Part shown: piece by piece, positions 32,379-42,731 of the stretch
How positions within the stretch are numbered: the stretch's first letter is position 1
Layout of the letters: the number at the start of each line of letters is the position of its first letter
Assembly (NCBI GenBank): GCA_023392615.1
Contig: JAEVYT010000026.1
Coordinates: 11,398-75,397, forward strand
DNA: 64,000 bases
Direction: 5' to 3'
From: Bacillota bacterium
GTDB taxonomy: Bacteria > Bacillota > Clostridia > Lachnospirales > Lachnospiraceae
Program-made: the position numbers and the translations under genes
The notes under the pieces: generated by a model
What the model saw: the letters and a program-made list of their open reading frames with translations, nothing else
Databases searched by the model: none
What the model was told of the DNA's origin: nothing

Positions 32379-34667
32379 ATGAAAGGCATAAATAAGAGAA
32401 CCATACTAGTTCATATTTTAGGTTTTGTTGTATCGAGAGCAACATTCTTTGGGATGAACCCATTGGCGATTGGTTATTTTACAGCTTCATATCTTGGAAA
32501 GACAGGAGGTGGACTGGCATTTATCGTATCATTTCTTGGGGTTGCTTCAGTCATGAATCCCGTTCAGATTTTAAAGTATTCATTGTCGCTAGTTGCCAGC
32601 TTGATTCTGTTTGAGTTACCCATATTTAAAAAAAGGACGGTTCCGGCAGCCGCTATGTATACGATACCATCGATTTTTCTATTTATATTTTCTGCGTTAG
32701 AGATTCAATCATCTACAAAGTTAGTTAATTTTATAATGTTAGCTTTTTTGGAATCTGTTATCGCAATCGTATCCTCAGTTCTGTTTAAGAACGGTGTTGA
32801 TTATATAAAACAAAGTGCGAAGGGCTTTAAGATGACTAATGAACAAATGGTCAGCATTGCCGTGATCATGGCTGTATGCGTATATGCAATCCCCGATTTT
32901 CAGAGCGATTATTTGGCGCCATTAGAGACAGTCGTCTTTTTCATCATTATCTTTTTTACCTATAAGTATGGTGTGGGGCAAGGGACGATAACCGGAGCAG
33001 TCTGTGGATTTGTGCTTAGTCTTAGGGGGGCTACTTTATCCGATGTGGGTATGTTGACGATGTTAGGCATTATTCCTGCAATCTTTCGAGAGATGGGAAG
33101 GTTTCCAACGGCAACGATATATCTTATCACCGCTGCACTTATAAGTACTTTGAGTGAAAGTATGAAGCTCAATACCAGAGAAATTGGTGCACTTGTCTCA
33201 GCCGTGATTGCATTTTTACTACTTCCAAGGGGAATTATATACCGTGTTGACGCAGCCGGAGGAACTGGGCGGCAGGAGATGTTGGCATCTCAGAATTTGA
33301 AAAAGATTGCTAAGGCCAGAATGAGAATATTCTCGGAATCGTTTTTAAAGTTATCAAAAACACTAGATACCATATCGGAGAGTCAAACAAAATTATCTCA
33401 GAATAATATAAATCGTATTTTTGAAGATATATCGGACAAGCTATGTAAGAATTGTAAAAATTGTGATAAATGTTGGGAGAATAAATTCAGTCAAAGCTAC
33501 CAGGCAGCGTGTGAGTTGTTTGAGGTTGCGGAAAAGAGAGGTACCATTCAAAGAGAGGACATACCGGAATATTTTGCACAAGATTGTATCTGTGTGGATG
33601 ATTTTATTCGTGAGACAAATCGAGGGTTTGAGATTGCAAAACTTAACCAGATATGGAGTAGCAGAATATCGGAGAGTCGAGAAGTGATAGCAGAGCAACT
33701 TAAGGATGTATCATCAGTGATCCAGGATATTACCGGAGAGATCTATGAAGCAATTGAAGCTCCAAGATCGGAGGAGGAGCGTGTTATCCGAAGGCTAAGC
33801 GCGGAGCACATTCACATTAGGGATATCACTGTGTTTGAAAGAGGAGACAAACGCAAGGAGGTTTATCTAGCTGCCTCTACAAAAGGTGGAAGGTGCATTA
33901 CCGCCAAGGAAGCCTCTGCTGCAATATCGGAAGCACTTGGTGTAAGGATGAGAGTGTCGGTAGCTTCAAAGACAGTAATATCTAAGGAATATGATAATTT
34001 TATCTTTGTAGAGGACACAAAGTTTAAAACCCTTACCGGTGTAGCAAGGGCAATGAAGGAATCTGTGTCTGGTGATAATTTTTCTGTATTAAATATGGAA
34101 TCTGGTGAGTGTATGTTGGCTTTGTCAGATGGAATGGGAACAGGAAAGGAGGCAGGAGATGAAAGCGAAACAGTGATGTCGCTGCTAGAGCAGATGATTG
34201 AATCGGGATTCAAGGCAGAAACTGCAATAAAATTGATTAACTCTAGTTTGGTACTTAAATCAGACAGACAGACCTTCTCGACGATAGACTTATCCATCAT
34301 TAATCTTTTTACGGGAATGTGTGAATTTATTAAAATAGGAGCGGCGGCAGCCTTTATCAAGAGAGATAACTGGGTGGAGACGATAACCTCCACAACCCTA
34401 CCGATTGGTATGTTCGGTAATGTAGATTATGATACAGTGACCAAAAAGCTGTATGAGGGGGATATTATCATCATGGTGACTGATGGAGTACTAGATAGTT
34501 TGAAGGAGGAGAATAAAGAAGAAGAGATGGAAAAATTAATTATGGAGATAGGGAGCAGGAATCCTCAGGAGATTGCAAACCGTATTCTTGACAAAGCTTT
34601 ATCTCAAAGTAATTATGTTCCTATGGATGATATGACCATTATAACAGCCGGTATTTGGTTAAAATAA
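32379..34667 (+). CDS. spoIIE: Stage II sporulation protein E (PP2C-type phosphatase)
   Basis: The 762-residue protein has an N-terminal region of about ten membrane segments (to about residue 300). A regulatory middle and a C-terminal PP2C phosphatase domain follow (about 555-762: CMLALSDGMGTGKEA, IIIMVTDGVLDS, MDDMTII) with the metal-binding Asp residues. SpoIIE dephosphorylates SpoIIAA, releasing sigma-F in the forespore, and binds FtsZ at the polar septum. ATG at 32379 follows GGGAGGAAT and lies downstream of the predicted transcription start. Cys-rich KNCKNCDKCWENK (around 360) is a feature of clostridial homologues. Confidence 0.96.
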   Translation: MKGINKRTILVHILGFVVSRATFFGMNPLAIGYFTASYLGKTGGGLAFIVSFLGVASVMNPVQILKYSLSLVASLILFELPIFKKRTVPAAAMYTIPSIFLFIFSALEIQSSTKLVNFIMLAFLESVIAIVSSVLFKNGVDYIKQSAKGFKMTNEQMVSIAVIMAVCVYAIPDFQSDYLAPLETVVFFIIIFFTYKYGVGQGTITGAVCGFVLSLRGATLSDVGMLTMLGIIPAIFREMGRFPTATIYLITAALISTLSESMKLNTREIGALVSAVIAFLLLPRGIIYRVDAAGGTGRQEMLASQNLKKIAKARMRIFSESFLKLSKTLDTISESQTKLSQNNINRIFEDISDKLCKNCKNCDKCWENKFSQSYQAACELFEVAEKRGTIQREDIPEYFAQDCICVDDFIRETNRGFEIAKLNQIWSSRISESREVIAEQLKDVSSVIQDITGEIYEAIEAPRSEEERVIRRLSAEHIHIRDITVFERGDKRKEVYLAASTKGGRCITAKEASAAISEALGVRMRVSVASKTVISKEYDNFIFVEDTKFKTLTGVARAMKESVSGDNFSVLNMESGECMLALSDGMGTGKEAGDESETVMSLLEQMIESGFKAETAIKLINSSLVLKSDRQTFSTIDLSIINLFTGMCEFIKIGAAAAFIKRDNWVETITSTTLPIGMFGNVDYDTVTKKLYEGDIIIMVTDGVLDSLKEENKEEEMEKLIMEIGSRNPQEIANRILDKALSQSNYVPMDDMTIITAGIWLK

Positions 34668-34761
34668 AGAAATAAACCGAAAATATCATTGAAATATTAA
34701 TTTAAAACGGTTAGAATATTATTGATATTTTCATGGAAAACATTGAAAAGATAGGATAATA

Positions 34762-36192
34762 ATGATTCAAAGAGCATTGGACTACATCAAATTGAATAAG
34801 ATGATAGAAAAGGGAGATAGGATAGTTGTAGGTGTATCCGGTGGTGCTGATTCTGTCTGCCTTTTGTGTGTCCTAGTCAGGGTTTGCAAGGAACTTGAGG
34901 CAGAGCTTGTCGTAGTTCATGTAAATCATGGAATCAGAGGCGCTGAAGCGGATAGAGATGAGAGTTTTGTAAAAGAGTTATGTGAGCGCTTACACCTTGA
35001 ATATATTACGTATACCTATCGAGTGAAAGATATAGCACGTGAAATGGGACTTTCCGAAGAAGAAGCTGGGAGAAAAGTCCGTTATGATTCATTTTTGAAA
35101 ACATGCCGCCAGAAAGAGTGTAATAAGGTGGCGATTGCACATAATAAAAACGATAATGCGGAAACCATTTTATTTCATCTGTTTCGTGGAACAGGGATGA
35201 GAGGGTTGTCCGGAATAGAAGCGAAACGTGTAATGGCTGAAGAACATGGTGAGGTTATGCTTATTAGGCCGTTGTTATTTGCAAAACGTGCAGAGATTGA
35301 AGAGTATTTACAACAGGAGGGAGTCAATTATTTAACCGATTCCACGAATTTAACAGATGATTATACTAGGAATAAGATCCGTAATCGTGTGTTAACTTAC
35401 GCAGTAAGTGAAATAAACTCGGGTACGATTGATAATATCGGAGAGACAGCAATACAGCTTCGGGAAGCGTTAAATTACATTGAAGAGAATGTAAGGAAAC
35501 GTTTTCACAAATTGGTTAATTTTAATAATTCCTCTTATCGCATATCTGTTAAGGATTTTGAAGAGGAAGACGTTGTGATTCAAAAAGGTATTATATTAAG
35601 AATATTGGAGCTGTTGGCAGGGAAACGTAAGGATATTGAGTCAAAACATGTAGAAACGGTTTTGTCTCTACTTAACAAACAGGTGGGTAAGTGCGTACAT
35701 CTGCCATATGCAATGGTAGCAGAGAGGGAATACGATTCATTACACTTTCTAATCAGGGGAAAAACGGTAAAATCAAGTGAGTCAAGTGATTTTGAACCAC
35801 TACAAATCATGGTACCAGGAAGAATAAATGTACCTGGAACCGGAAAAGTACTAGAAACTGAGCTTTTGTCGTATAAAAAAGATATTTCTATCCCGAAAAG
35901 TAGTTGTATCAAATGGTTTGATTATGATAAAATAGAAAATGCTGTTGAAATCAGAACGAGAAGAGAAGGAGACTTTCTTCAGGTAAATGCTTTTGGAGGA
36001 AGAAAGAAATTAAAGGATTATTTTATTGATCAAAAAATTCCAAAGAAGCTAAGAGATAGTCAGCTTCTAATCACCGATGGCAATCACGTTATGTGGATAC
36101 CCGGATTGGGCGAACGTATTAGTGAAAAATATAAAGTGGAGGATTCCACTAAAAACATACTATTGATGAAAATGATTGATTTGGAGGACTAA
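34762..36192 (+). CDS. tilS: tRNA(Ile)-lysidine synthase
   Basis: The 476-residue protein has the PP-loop VVGVSGGADSVCLL (residues 22-35), the HxNHGIRG motif (VVHVNHGIRGAEADRDE) and HNKNDNAET. C-terminal TilS domains end with RREGDFLQVNAFGGRKKLKDYFIDQKIP. It attaches lysine to C34 of tRNA-Ile2(CAU), changing decoding from AUG to AUA. The stop is 3 bases before hpt, so the pair is coupled. Confidence 0.96.
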   Translation: MIQRALDYIKLNKMIEKGDRIVVGVSGGADSVCLLCVLVRVCKELEAELVVVHVNHGIRGAEADRDESFVKELCERLHLEYITYTYRVKDIAREMGLSEEEAGRKVRYDSFLKTCRQKECNKVAIAHNKNDNAETILFHLFRGTGMRGLSGIEAKRVMAEEHGEVMLIRPLLFAKRAEIEEYLQQEGVNYLTDSTNLTDDYTRNKIRNRVLTYAVSEINSGTIDNIGETAIQLREALNYIEENVRKRFHKLVNFNNSSYRISVKDFEEEDVVIQKGIILRILELLAGKRKDIESKHVETVLSLLNKQVGKCVHLPYAMVAEREYDSLHFLIRGKTVKSSESSDFEPLQIMVPGRINVPGTGKVLETELLSYKKDISIPKSSCIKWFDYDKIENAVEIRTRREGDFLQVNAFGGRKKLKDYFIDQKIPKKLRDSQLLITDGNHVMWIPGLGERISEKYKVEDSTKNILLMKMIDLED

Positions 36193-36195
36193 ACT

Positions 36196-36714
36196 ATGTT
36201 AAAAAACGTTAAAGTCATGATATCGGAAGAGGACGTAGACTTAAGAATTAAAGAATTGGCTGAGCAGATTAGCAAGGACTATGAAGGTCAAAGCGTTCAC
36301 CTAATCTGTATCTTAAAAGGAAGTGTTTTCTTCTGCTGTGAATTGGCAAAGAGAATCACTATTCCGGTAACCTTAGATTTCATGTCTGTGTCCAGTTATG
36401 GAAGCGAGACAGTAAGCTCAGGTAGAGTTCGAATCTTAAAGGATCTGGACGAATCTATTCAAGATAGAAATGCTATTATTATTGAAGATATCATTGACTC
36501 CGGAAGAACCTTGGCTCATCTTAGTGATTTGCTAGGTACCAGAGCTCCAAAAAGCTTATCCATCTGTACGTTACTAGATAAACCGGACAGAAGGGAAAAA
36601 GAAGTAGAAGTTAAATATGTTGGCTTTGTAATTCCTGATGAATTTGTAGTGGGTTATGGTCTGGACTATGATCAGCTCTACAGAAATCTTCCTTATATCG
36701 GCGTTGTAGAATAA
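36196..36714 (+). CDS. hpt: Hypoxanthine phosphoribosyltransferase
   Basis: The 172-residue protein has the PRPP-binding signature AIIIEDIIDSGRTL, the flexible-loop SSYGS, and DFMSV near residue 65. It converts hypoxanthine or guanine with PRPP to IMP or GMP. The ATG is 3 bases after tilS, the Bacillus tilS-hprT-ftsH arrangement. Confidence 0.96.
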   Translation: MLKNVKVMISEEDVDLRIKELAEQISKDYEGQSVHLICILKGSVFFCCELAKRITIPVTLDFMSVSSYGSETVSSGRVRILKDLDESIQDRNAIIIEDIIDSGRTLAHLSDLLGTRAPKSLSICTLLDKPDRREKEVEVKYVGFVIPDEFVVGYGLDYDQLYRNLPYIGVVE

Positions 36715-36815
36715 GCGCGATTTGTTCTAGTAAGAGGGTAGAACATCTTTTCAGGGTTAACGTATAATTAATAGATAAATAGATTGACGAATATAATTTG
36801 TAAGGAGGTTGTTTA

Positions 36816-38651
36816 GTGAGAAAACAGATAAAAGGTTACGGTTGGTACATTATCATTTTGCTTATTGTGATAGCTACCCTATATGCTTCTAAAACCTTTG
36901 ACTTTAAGGATTCAGGTGATTATAGTGAAACCCAATTCATGAAGGACGTTGAAAACAAACAGATTGAGACAAAAATATATATATATCCGAGCCAATACTA
37001 TCCGTTAGGTCAAGTAACGGTTACCACTAAGGATAATAAGGAAAAGTCCTTTAATGCAGTTGATATCAATGAGATCAAAAAATATGCAATGGAGCAGGGT
37101 CTAACGCCCGTAGCTCATAAGGTTGAAAGACCAAGTGTATTTTTAACATCAGTACTACCTTATATATTGGTGTTTGTGATTATTATCTTGCTGTTCACCT
37201 TCTTGTCGAATCAGGCAGCCGTTGGCGGCGGTAATAATAAGGTAATGAATTTTGGCAAGAGTAGAGCAAAGATGACTACGGATGAGAATAAAAATGTTAC
37301 ATTTAAGAATGTCGCAGGTCTGGAAGAAGAGAAAGAAGAACTGAGAGAAATAGTAGATTTCTTGAAGTCTCCCAAAAAATATATCCAGCTTGGAGCAAGA
37401 ATTCCTAAGGGTGTTTTATTAGTAGGACCTCCGGGAACCGGTAAAACATTGCTCGGTAAGGCAGTAGCAGGGGAAGCTGGTGTTCCGTTCTTCTCCATCT
37501 CTGGTTCCGACTTTGTTGAGATGTTTGTCGGTGTTGGTGCTTCCAGAGTAAGAGATTTGTTTGAGGACGCTAAGAAGAATTCCCCTTGTATCGTATTTAT
37601 CGATGAGATTGATGCTGTTGCAAGACGCCGTGGTACCGGTATGGGCGGAGGACATGATGAAAGAGAACAGACCTTAAATCAGTTGTTGGTTGAGATGGAT
37701 GGCTTCGGTACAAACGAAGGTATCATCGTAATGGCGGCCACTAACCGTGTTGATATTCTTGACCCAGCAATATTGAGACCAGGCCGTTTTGATCGTAAAG
37801 TAACCGTTGGTCGCCCAGATGTAAAGGGAAGAGAAGAGATATTACAGGTACATGCAAAAGGCAAACCTTTGGGTGATGACGTAGATCTAAAGCAAGTAGC
37901 TCAGACAACTGCAGGATTTACCGGAGCCGATCTTGAAAATCTATTAAATGAAGCAGCAATCGGTGCAGCAAAAGACGATAGAAGCTTTATTATTGATGAA
38001 GATATTAAAAAAGCGTTTATCAAGGTTGGTATAGGTACCGAGAAGAAGAGTAAGGTTATTACTGACAAAGAAAAGAGAATTACTGCTTTCCATGAAGCAG
38101 GTCATGCAATTCTGTTCCATAAGCTACCGGACGTAGGACCGGTTTATACCATCTCAATTATTCCTACCGGTAATGGGGCAGCAGGCTTTACGATGCCACT
38201 TCCGGAAAAGGATGAGATGTTTAATACCAAGGGAAGAATGAAGCAGGAGATTATCGTTGATCTTGCCGGTAGAGCCGCTGAAGAGTTGATCTTGGATGAT
38301 ATCACAACCGGTGCTTCCCAAGATATCAAGGTAGCGACAAAAACAGCCAGAGCGATGGTTACTCGTTATGGATTCTCTAACTCCATCGGAATGGTAAATT
38401 ATGATAATGACGATGATGAAGTATTCATTGGTAGAGATTTGGCTCATACCAGAAGCTTCAGCGAGAGTGTTGCAAACAAGATTGATGAAGAAGTACGTAC
38501 AATCATCGATGAGTGTTATCAGGAAGCAAAACGCGTTTTAACTGAGAACAGAAAAGTGTTGGAAGCGTGTGCAGAATTGTTAATACAGAAAGAAAGAATC
38601 ACAAGGGAAGAATTCGAAGCGTTGTTTGAAGAAACAGCTACAATACTTTAA
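36816..38651 (+). CDS. ftsH: ATP-dependent zinc metalloprotease FtsH
   Basis: The 611-residue protein has two membrane segments (about 9-26 and 107-127) and an AAA domain with Walker A GPPGTGKT (about 204), Walker [16 protein letters not shown] and [10 protein letters not shown] peptidase domain follows with the zinc motif HEAGH (about 426). FtsH degrades membrane and regulatory proteins as a hexamer. The GTG start at 36816 follows AAGGAGG, and no ATG is near. Confidence 0.98.
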   Translation: MRKQIKGYGWYIIILLIVIATLYASKTFDFKDSGDYSETQFMKDVENKQIETKIYIYPSQYYPLGQVTVTTKDNKEKSFNAVDINEIKKYAMEQGLTPVAHKVERPSVFLTSVLPYILVFVIIILLFTFLSNQAAVGGGNNKVMNFGKSRAKMTTDENKNVTFKNVAGLEEEKEELREIVDFLKSPKKYIQLGARIPKGVLLVGPPGTGKTLLGKAVAGEAGVPFFSISGSDFVEMFVGVGASRVRDLFEDAKKNSPCIVFIDEIDAVARRRGTGMGGGHDEREQTLNQLLVEMDGFGTNEGIIVMAATNRVDILDPAILRPGRFDRKVTVGRPDVKGREEILQVHAKGKPLGDDVDLKQVAQTTAGFTGADLENLLNEAAIGAAKDDRSFIIDEDIKKAFIKVGIGTEKKSKVITDKEKRITAFHEAGHAILFHKLPDVGPVYTISIIPTGNGAAGFTMPLPEKDEMFNTKGRMKQEIIVDLAGRAAEELILDDITTGASQDIKVATKTARAMVTRYGFSNSIGMVNYDNDDDEVFIGRDLAHTRSFSESVANKIDEEVRTIIDECYQEAKRVLTENRKVLEACAELLIQKERITREEFEALFEETATIL

Positions 38652-39142
38652 TTAAAAGAATGTTTCGATCATACAAAGGCCTTTGGTTAACCAATTATCG
38701 ACATATTTTGTGCAGAATGATGAAAATCAGTTAAAATATTTGTAAAGTTTGTGCACACTTATTGATAAGAACATGGTATACTTTGTATGTAAACCCCAAT
38801 ACATTATATAGTTTTTGCTACACCCCCCCATAAGTAACAAAAATACCTTCTCCGAAAAAGGACAGTCCCATAACTGTCCTTTTTTATTTGTCTTTTGGGA
38901 GGATTTGTAGATAAAAACAGTGCATTATAATTTATAACATTATTCTAATACAATAGGTATATCACACAGCCCCGTATTCTGGGGCTGTTCTAATACCATT
39001 AATTATGAGATTAGCCATTTAATTTACTTACTATGACACATTATAATAATTGACTTCCCCAAATCATTCATTATAATAATAGTTAACCATCAATACGATC
39101 AACAATCGATATATGAAACTGAGAATAGAGGAACATGTCAAT
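38652..39142 (+). other. Non-coding gap after ftsH with two hairpins
   Basis: Nearly 500 bases without a credible ORF. It contains the terminator at 38855 and a second hairpin at 38966-38988 (ACAGCCCC / GGGGCTGT) without a T-run. An extended -10-like TGGTATACT near 38774 has no clear -35. Confidence 0.5.
38855..38885 (+). terminator. Intrinsic terminator downstream of ftsH
   Basis: AAAAAGGACAGT (38855-38866) pairs with ACTGTCCTTTTT (38873-38884) around a 6-base loop, about 200 bases after the ftsH stop. Confidence 0.88.
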
Positions 39143-39940
39143 ATGGATGAGGCAAATCAGATTGAAATAATAAAGAGAAACCCGGCAGCGATTATGTCAG
39201 TAAAAAATCCCACAGAGGAGATGATGTTAACAGCAGTAACCTGTAACGGATTATTGCTAGAACACCTAAAGCATGCACCCTTGAAGGTGCAAGAGGCAGC
39301 CATGGAGCAGGACGCACGAGCCATCAGATATATATCGAATCCTTCAGAGGATATGATGAGAAAAGCGGTTGATCGTAACTGGATTAACCTTCAATACATT
39401 CAAAATCCCACAGATCTGGTAGTTCGTCACGCAATCTCATATGCTGGATGGGCAATTCGGTATGTGGAACACGCTACACAGGAGCAGAGGATTTTAGCAG
39501 TTCGTAAGAACTTTGATGCAATAAAATACATAGATAATCCATCAGAAGAAGTTCAGTTGGAGGCGGTACGTTCAAGTTATGAAGCACTTCGATATATGAA
39601 AAATCCAACTCACCTTACAGAATTGGAAGCTGTTAAGAATAATGATAAGGCTTTTCTTTTTGTAAATGAGATAACTAAGGAGAAGATACTTGATTTTTTA
39701 AGGGTTAATATACAAGTTTTGAAGTACATAAATCGAGAAATTACCGAGATGGAACTTGAAGTGGTGTTAAAAGAGGTGCTGTCCCGTGATGAAGTAGAAG
39801 AAGAGTATGTAAGAGACTTTATTAAATATAGCAGCGTCGAAGATAGTGTTATTCGTCATATCGATAAGCTGAAACTAATATATCACTACGGTAGTAAGCG
39901 AGCTAAGAAAATTGCGGTTGATGAGAGACTGAAGATGTAG
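39143..39940 (+). CDS. DUF4116-like helical repeat protein
   Basis: The ~265-residue protein is built from seven or eight repeats of about 22 residues of the form AIRYISNPSEDMMRKAVDRN. Each has an alpha-helical pair with a conserved NP-(S/T)-E/D turn, resembling DUF4116-type repeats. No catalytic residues, signal peptide or membrane segment. It is probably a protein-binding scaffold. ATG 39143 has GAGGA upstream and is preferred over ATG 39113, which has none. It lies 175 bases before the moxR-type gene and may belong to that operon. Confidence 0.75.
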   Translation: MDEANQIEIIKRNPAAIMSVKNPTEEMMLTAVTCNGLLLEHLKHAPLKVQEAAMEQDARAIRYISNPSEDMMRKAVDRNWINLQYIQNPTDLVVRHAISYAGWAIRYVEHATQEQRILAVRKNFDAIKYIDNPSEEVQLEAVRSSYEALRYMKNPTHLTELEAVKNNDKAFLFVNEITKEKILDFLRVNIQVLKYINREITEMELEVVLKEVLSRDEVEEEYVRDFIKYSSVEDSVIRHIDKLKLIYHYGSKRAKKIAVDERLKM

Positions 39941-40032
39941 TAGATAATCGATTTGAAAATTGATCGTTCTTATAGAAAATAGTATTAGTACAAATATTTC
40001 TACCTATGTGTAGTAATAGCTTGGAGGATAGT

Positions 40033-40119
40033 GTGAAAAATCATAGATTTTCACACGCAAATTTGTGCCTGCGGCCCAAAGTTTGCAGGCTATGTAGAAA
40101 GGCATGGTTATTATTATGA
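40033..40119 (+). CDS. Possible 28-codon leader ORF coupled to the MoxR gene
   Basis: GTG at 40033 follows GGAGG by 5 bases. The frame runs 28 codons and its TGA overlaps the MoxR start as ATGA. The product contains three cysteines (VCRLCRK near the end). Two hairpins fall inside it: 40031-40056 (GTGTGA...TCACAC) and 40067-40090 (GCCTGC/GCAGGC). It could be a translational coupler or a leader. No homology is known to me, and chance cannot be excluded. Confidence 0.35.
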   Translation: MKNHRFSHANLCLRPKVCRLCRKAWLLL

Positions 40120-41234
40120 ACTTTAAGGATACATTAGCAAGTGTAGATTTGGTATTAGCGACCGGAGAGGTTCCCTTAATAGTGGGGGAAAGCGGTATAG
40201 GAAAAACAGCCTTGGCAAATCTGCTTGCAGAAAAAAATAATTGGAGTCTGATTGTAATAGACGGTAATTTGTTAAAGGAAGGAGAAATCGGTGGTCTGCC
40301 CACGATAGAAAGTTACTTGGGGCAGGATGCGGATGGCCGAAATACAGAGAAAAAGATAACGGTATATGCAATACATAACAAATTAAAAGAAATAGATGAT
40401 GCGATAGCAATGGGAAGCACAGTGCTTTTATTTATCGATGAAATAAACCGTTGTGAACATACGGTTCAGCAGGAACTGATGAATCTTATCTTAAACAGGG
40501 AAATTAACGGTTACCGATTAGCAAAGGAGGTTCATATTCTCGCTGCTATGAATCCATCAGGGAGATATGGCTCGGATTATGATTATCAGGTAGTTGATAT
40601 GGACCCAGCACAGGAGAATCGATTTGTATGGTTGTTCATGGAACCGGACGCATTTCAATGGATTGAATGGGCAGAAGGGGCGGGATTGGATCAGAAGATT
40701 GTTGAGTTTATTGCCACATTTCCGGAGCATTTAATTAAGAAAAACGGTGATGATATCCATGCAACTCCTAGAAGCTATGAGAGAATCTCTAAGGCATATC
40801 GGATCTATAAAGAGAAAAAGGATTCCATACCAAGATCCGTGTTTGTGAATGTATTAGAAGGCAATGTGGGCAAGATGATAGCTGCTGAATTTATCAGTTT
40901 TGTTGAGGCGGATTACAGTCCGCTACTAACGTATGAAGAAGTGTTTGGTAGTGATTTATCAACTGATCTATCCGAACGAATATCCAAAGAAACTCATACA
41001 AGACTTTATATTGCTGTGAAGAATATGCTTAAGAGACTAGAGAAAGATATAATAGATCAATCAATTGATGTAGAAGTTTATGTCAATCAGTTGATTATGT
41101 TGTTAAAAATTTACCCGGTTGATTTAAGGATTGGTATAATGAAGGATATCAGAAACGGATATTCTGAAGTTTATAAAATTGCTATTGAGGATGAGAACTT
41201 TATAAATCTGTATTATGAAGCAATGCTTCAATAA
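40116..41234 (+). CDS. MoxR-type AAA+ ATPase
   Basis: The 372-residue protein has Walker A VGESGIGKTALANLL (about residues 26-40), Walker B TVLLFIDEINRCE, and sensor-1-like HILAAMNPSGRYG. That order is typical of MoxR/RavA-branch AAA+ ATPases that work with VWA-domain partners. The next gene encodes such a partner, 11 bases downstream. The ATG at 40116 overlaps a possible leader ORF; the upstream in-frame ATG at 40104 is too close to AAAGG. Substrates are unknown. Confidence 0.9.
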   Translation: MNFKDTLASVDLVLATGEVPLIVGESGIGKTALANLLAEKNNWSLIVIDGNLLKEGEIGGLPTIESYLGQDADGRNTEKKITVYAIHNKLKEIDDAIAMGSTVLLFIDEINRCEHTVQQELMNLILNREINGYRLAKEVHILAAMNPSGRYGSDYDYQVVDMDPAQENRFVWLFMEPDAFQWIEWAEGAGLDQKIVEFIATFPEHLIKKNGDDIHATPRSYERISKAYRIYKEKKDSIPRSVFVNVLEGNVGKMIAAEFISFVEADYSPLLTYEEVFGSDLSTDLSERISKETHTRLYIAVKNMLKRLEKDIIDQSIDVEVYVNQLIMLLKIYPVDLRIGIMKDIRNGYSEVYKIAIEDENFINLYYEAMLQ

Positions 41235-41245
41235 GGGGATGTTGA

Positions 41246-42718
41246 ATGGAAAATTACTTTGTAGACGGAGCAGAGCGGCTTCTGAAAGATGCAAAGGAGA
41301 TAGTTAACCGGTATAGTACGGCATGGATTAACGATAAGAATATTGAATTTGAGATACCTGAGGAATTCCGAATAGAGTTTTTTCGCTTAATTGACAGAGT
41401 CAGTTTAAGTCTAATGGAAGATCGAGATAACTTTTATGGATACTTTCTCTTTCAAATGACTAGGGATATTCGGTTTGATATTGGCAGTCCTACCGGAGTT
41501 GTCTTTAAAGGAGCAGGATATGTAATCAACTTTAATCCACTTATGTATCTTATGCTTAGTAAGGAGCAGATGCAAACAGCGATAAAGCATGAGATACTTC
41601 ATATACTATCCCTACATTTAATAAGGGCAAAAAGTTACCTTGGTAGTTATAATGATCTGGCGGTGAATATGGCAATGGATGTTGTAGTCAACCGCTTTCT
41701 GGATTATCTGCCACCTTATGCAACCACTCTTGAATGGGTGAATGTGAAGTACGGGATACAGCTTAAGGTAGATGAAACCTTTGAAAGTTATCTGGAGAAA
41801 ATACAAGCTGCACTCAACCAACAGGAAGAAACAGATGATGAGGATAAGGATCATTCCGATACAGATAATAAATCCCGTAAGGCAGACCTTCATGATAATA
41901 ACTTGAAACCGGTTGATGGGAATGATACGTCTAAATTTGATTTGTTTGAAACGGAATATAATGTAGAGAAAACACATGCAATATGGAACGAATCAGAAGA
42001 GAATAAGGAAAAGGTTCTTCTCGAATTTACAGAGAAGGCGGTAGATAATGCCATGAAGGGAGAACTTCCATCATATCTGTCCGGTCTTATTGAAGGATTG
42101 AAAAATAGCGGTGGAGAATTACCTTGGAATTTGTATCTGAATCGATTAATGGGAACCATGGAGAGCAGAAAAAAGAAAACCGTTACTAGGAGAAATAGAA
42201 GACAGCCGCAGCGCATGGATCTAAGAGGAGAACTTAGGGATCATAAAGCGAATCTGATCGTGGCTTTAGATATCAGCGGTAGTATTAGTGATGAGGAATT
42301 TCTTCAAGCAATGAAGGAAGTGCTTAGTATAGTACGAAATTATAAGCATGAAATTACGGTAGTGGAGTGTGATGATGAGATCAGACGAAGCTATAAGGTC
42401 AAAACGGAGAAGGATATAAGAGAAAGGTTTAAGGAAAGAGGAGCAACAAAGTTTAGTCCGGTCATCTCATTTGCAAATTCGACAAAGGTGAACCTTCTAG
42501 TATATTTTACCGATGGTAAAGGAGAAGAAAAGTTGGAGACGATTCCAAGGGGATATAAGATTCTATGGGTGATTTCCGGAAGAGGAGATCGCATCTCTTT
42601 ACGAGAACATTACGGTGTAGTGAAAAAACTCAAAAATATTACTGTAAAGGATGTAGAACCGGAACTTGCAGATCCTCTCAAGAGTGGATTTTCCATGATG
42701 AATCAGGAGGAAGGCTAA
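41246..42718 (+). CDS. DUF2201 protein: putative metallopeptidase plus VWA-like domain
   Basis: The 490-residue protein has an N-terminal zinc-peptidase-like segment with IKHEILHILSLH (HExxH, about residue 115). An acidic low-complexity linker follows (about 192-225). The C-terminal VWA-like domain has MIDAS motif LIVALDISGSISDEEF (DxSxS, about 338). It matches the DUF2201_N + DUF2201 architecture usually paired with MoxR ATPases. The pair probably remodels or activates a metal or protein complex; the target is unknown. GGGGATG context gives the ribosome-binding site. Confidence 0.88.
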   Translation: MENYFVDGAERLLKDAKEIVNRYSTAWINDKNIEFEIPEEFRIEFFRLIDRVSLSLMEDRDNFYGYFLFQMTRDIRFDIGSPTGVVFKGAGYVINFNPLMYLMLSKEQMQTAIKHEILHILSLHLIRAKSYLGSYNDLAVNMAMDVVVNRFLDYLPPYATTLEWVNVKYGIQLKVDETFESYLEKIQAALNQQEETDDEDKDHSDTDNKSRKADLHDNNLKPVDGNDTSKFDLFETEYNVEKTHAIWNESEENKEKVLLEFTEKAVDNAMKGELPSYLSGLIEGLKNSGGELPWNLYLNRLMGTMESRKKKTVTRRNRRQPQRMDLRGELRDHKANLIVALDISGSISDEEFLQAMKEVLSIVRNYKHEITVVECDDEIRRSYKVKTEKDIRERFKERGATKFSPVISFANSTKVNLLVYFTDGKGEEKLETIPRGYKILWVISGRGDRISLREHYGVVKKLKNITVKDVEPELADPLKSGFSMMNQEEG

Positions 42719-42731
42719 GGAGGTATAACCG

